Made by a program: the position numbers and the translations under genes. From positions 1,240,001-1,304,000 of the forward strand of contig NZ_CP080492.1 in the NCBI RefSeq assembly GCF_019464495.1: 64,000 nt of DNA. Direction: 5' to 3'. Below the pieces are notes generated by a model. It saw only the letters and a list, made by a program, of their open reading frames with translations, did no database searches and had not been told where the DNA came from. This document shows positions 63,403 to 64,000 of this stretch, piece by piece (within the stretch, counting starts at the first letter, position 1; every line of letters begins with the position of its first letter). The DNA is from Leucobacter luti (GTDB taxonomy: Bacteria; Actinomycetota; Actinomycetes; Actinomycetales; Microbacteriaceae).

Positions 63403-63618
63403 GTGCAGACCGAAGACATCAACAACCGCTTCGACTTCCACCCCGCAACCACAGTAGAGAAGCGCGGAGAGCATGGCAGCGTGCGCAACGCCTGCGCAAC
63501 GCTCGCCCACTTCATCAACGAGCACGTGCCCGAGGGCTATGAGAAGTCGCTCGCGATAACGAATCTGGAACAGGCGATGTTCTGGGCGAACGCCGCTATT
63601 GCGAGAGATCGCGAGTAA
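63403..63618 (+). CDS. Acb2/Tad1-type anti-CBASS protein
   Basis: The 71-residue protein shows the Acb2/Tad1 helical-hairpin pattern: NRFDFHPA near the N-terminus, then VRNACATLAHFINEHVPEGY and EKSLAITNLEQAMFWANAAI to the end. Acb2 proteins form oligomers that bind and sequester the cyclic nucleotides made by CBASS and related immunity, so effectors stay off. It starts at GTG 63403, 2 nt after the portal stop, a head-gene position often seen for such proteins. Ligand specificity is not readable. Confidence 0.85.
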   Translation: MQTEDINNRFDFHPATTVEKRGEHGSVRNACATLAHFINEHVPEGYEKSLAITNLEQAMFWANAAIARDRE

Positions 63619-63694
63619 GTCAAGCAGTTAAGCAACACGGGTCTGGCTTCCGCCCCGACAAGATCCTCCCTTCAACCCCAACTTGGAGGATCAA

Positions 63695-64000
63695 ATGGCA
63701 ACCAATCAAACCTGGCCAGGCGACTCACCAGCCACATGGATCGACGACATCGGGCACGCAATCGCGGAACGCTACCGCCGCATCGAGGACGTCCTCCGCG
63801 CCCAGTTAGAAGCGCTTGCCGACCAGCACGTCGCCACCCCGGCAGACCTCGCGACACGGCATCGCATCATCCGGGAACTGCGCGAGCAGGCCGAGCAGCT
63901 GGTCCGGACGGTCGACCCGGACGAGCTCGCACGCTGGACGGCTGAGCAGGCCGCGACTGGCGCATCTGCCGGAATCGCGCGCACACTGCTTGACTTTCCC
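63695..64000 (+). CDS. phage minor capsid/head morphogenesis protein, N-terminal part
   Basis: The gene begins with ATG 63695 after TTGGAGGATCAA and runs off the window with 102 codons visible. The visible part is helical (WIDDIGHAIAERYRRIEDVL, RHRIIRELREQAEQLVRTVD), as in the N-termini of minor capsid or MuF-type head proteins that follow portal genes. The assignment rests mostly on position. Confidence 0.6.
   Translation, partial: MATNQTWPGDSPATWIDDIGHAIAERYRRIEDVLRAQLEALADQHVATPADLATRHRIIRELREQAEQLVRTVDPDELARWTAEQAATGASAGIARTLLDFP

Larger units (their letters stand above)
52566..64000. mobile_element. prophage (partial), integrated next to tRNA-Ser
   Basis: From the tRNA 3' end to the window edge the gene content switches to phage: integrase and helicase remnants, ssb, two DNA methyltransferases, small unknown proteins, terminase, portal, anti-CBASS protein and minor capsid protein. 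The order terminase small-terminase large-portal-minor capsid fits a siphophage head module. The other end, the att repeat and the tail and lysis genes are outside the window. Confidence 0.85.

Overview
The window is high-GC DNA with actinobacterial gene order and gene content: a der-cmk-tyrA-rluB-scpB-scpA-parA-xerD-nudix-pyrG-recN-nadK-tlyA block, HtaA and DUF817 proteins, mqo, and a typical actinobacterial rrn leader. It looks like the chromosome of a member of the Microbacteriaceae (Leucobacter-like). The family-level call is an inference from gene order and protein character, not from a database match.

Layout. 1-4.2 kb: a DHA2 drug exporter, a mycothiol/DinB-type protein, and DUF4190 and DUF817 membrane proteins. 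4.2-20.3 kb: a long, tightly overlapped minus-strand housekeeping run (chromosome segregation, pseudouridylation, CTP, NADP, DNA repair, rRNA methylation). 20.5-24.2 kb: a HAD phosphatase and a large Arg/Gly/Asp-repeat plus TPR-like protein. 24.3-29.6 kb: one rRNA operon on the minus strand (16S-23S-5S) with leader and terminator. 30-38 kb: an amine/guanidino-type catabolic neighbourhood (cyclase-family hydrolase, agmatinase-like ureohydrolase, PuuR-like regulator, zinc alcohol dehydrogenase, NCS1 permease with a small membrane partner, double-Lrp regulator, nitrilase-family hydrolase). 38-46 kb: tyrS, argH, argF, a HAD phosphatase, mqo and radA. 46.3-52.2 kb: an oxidative catabolic cluster centred on a 989-residue cytochrome P450 fused to an adrenodoxin-type reductase and a flavodoxin, with a divergent HtaA-domain protein, a LysR regulator and an MHS-family transporter. 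52.5 kb to the end: tRNA-Ser(CGA) followed by a prophage.

The prophage has an eroded edge (53-codon integrase tail, replicative helicase remnant with two nonsense codons). After that come intact ssb, C5-cytosine and N6-adenine methyltransferases, small hypothetical genes, terminase small and large subunits, portal, an Acb2/Tad1-type anti-CBASS protein and the start of a minor capsid gene. Two minus-strand genes interrupt the plus-strand phage genes and look like morons.

The best candidates for something new are the one-chain P450/reductase/flavodoxin protein with its HtaA partner, and the antisense cargo gene between terminase and portal. A caution: recN, argH, the alcohol dehydrogenase and the RGG-repeat protein (twice) each carry an apparent one-base deletion, mostly in G/C runs. 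All go in the same direction, which looks more like base-calling undercalls than real gene loss.
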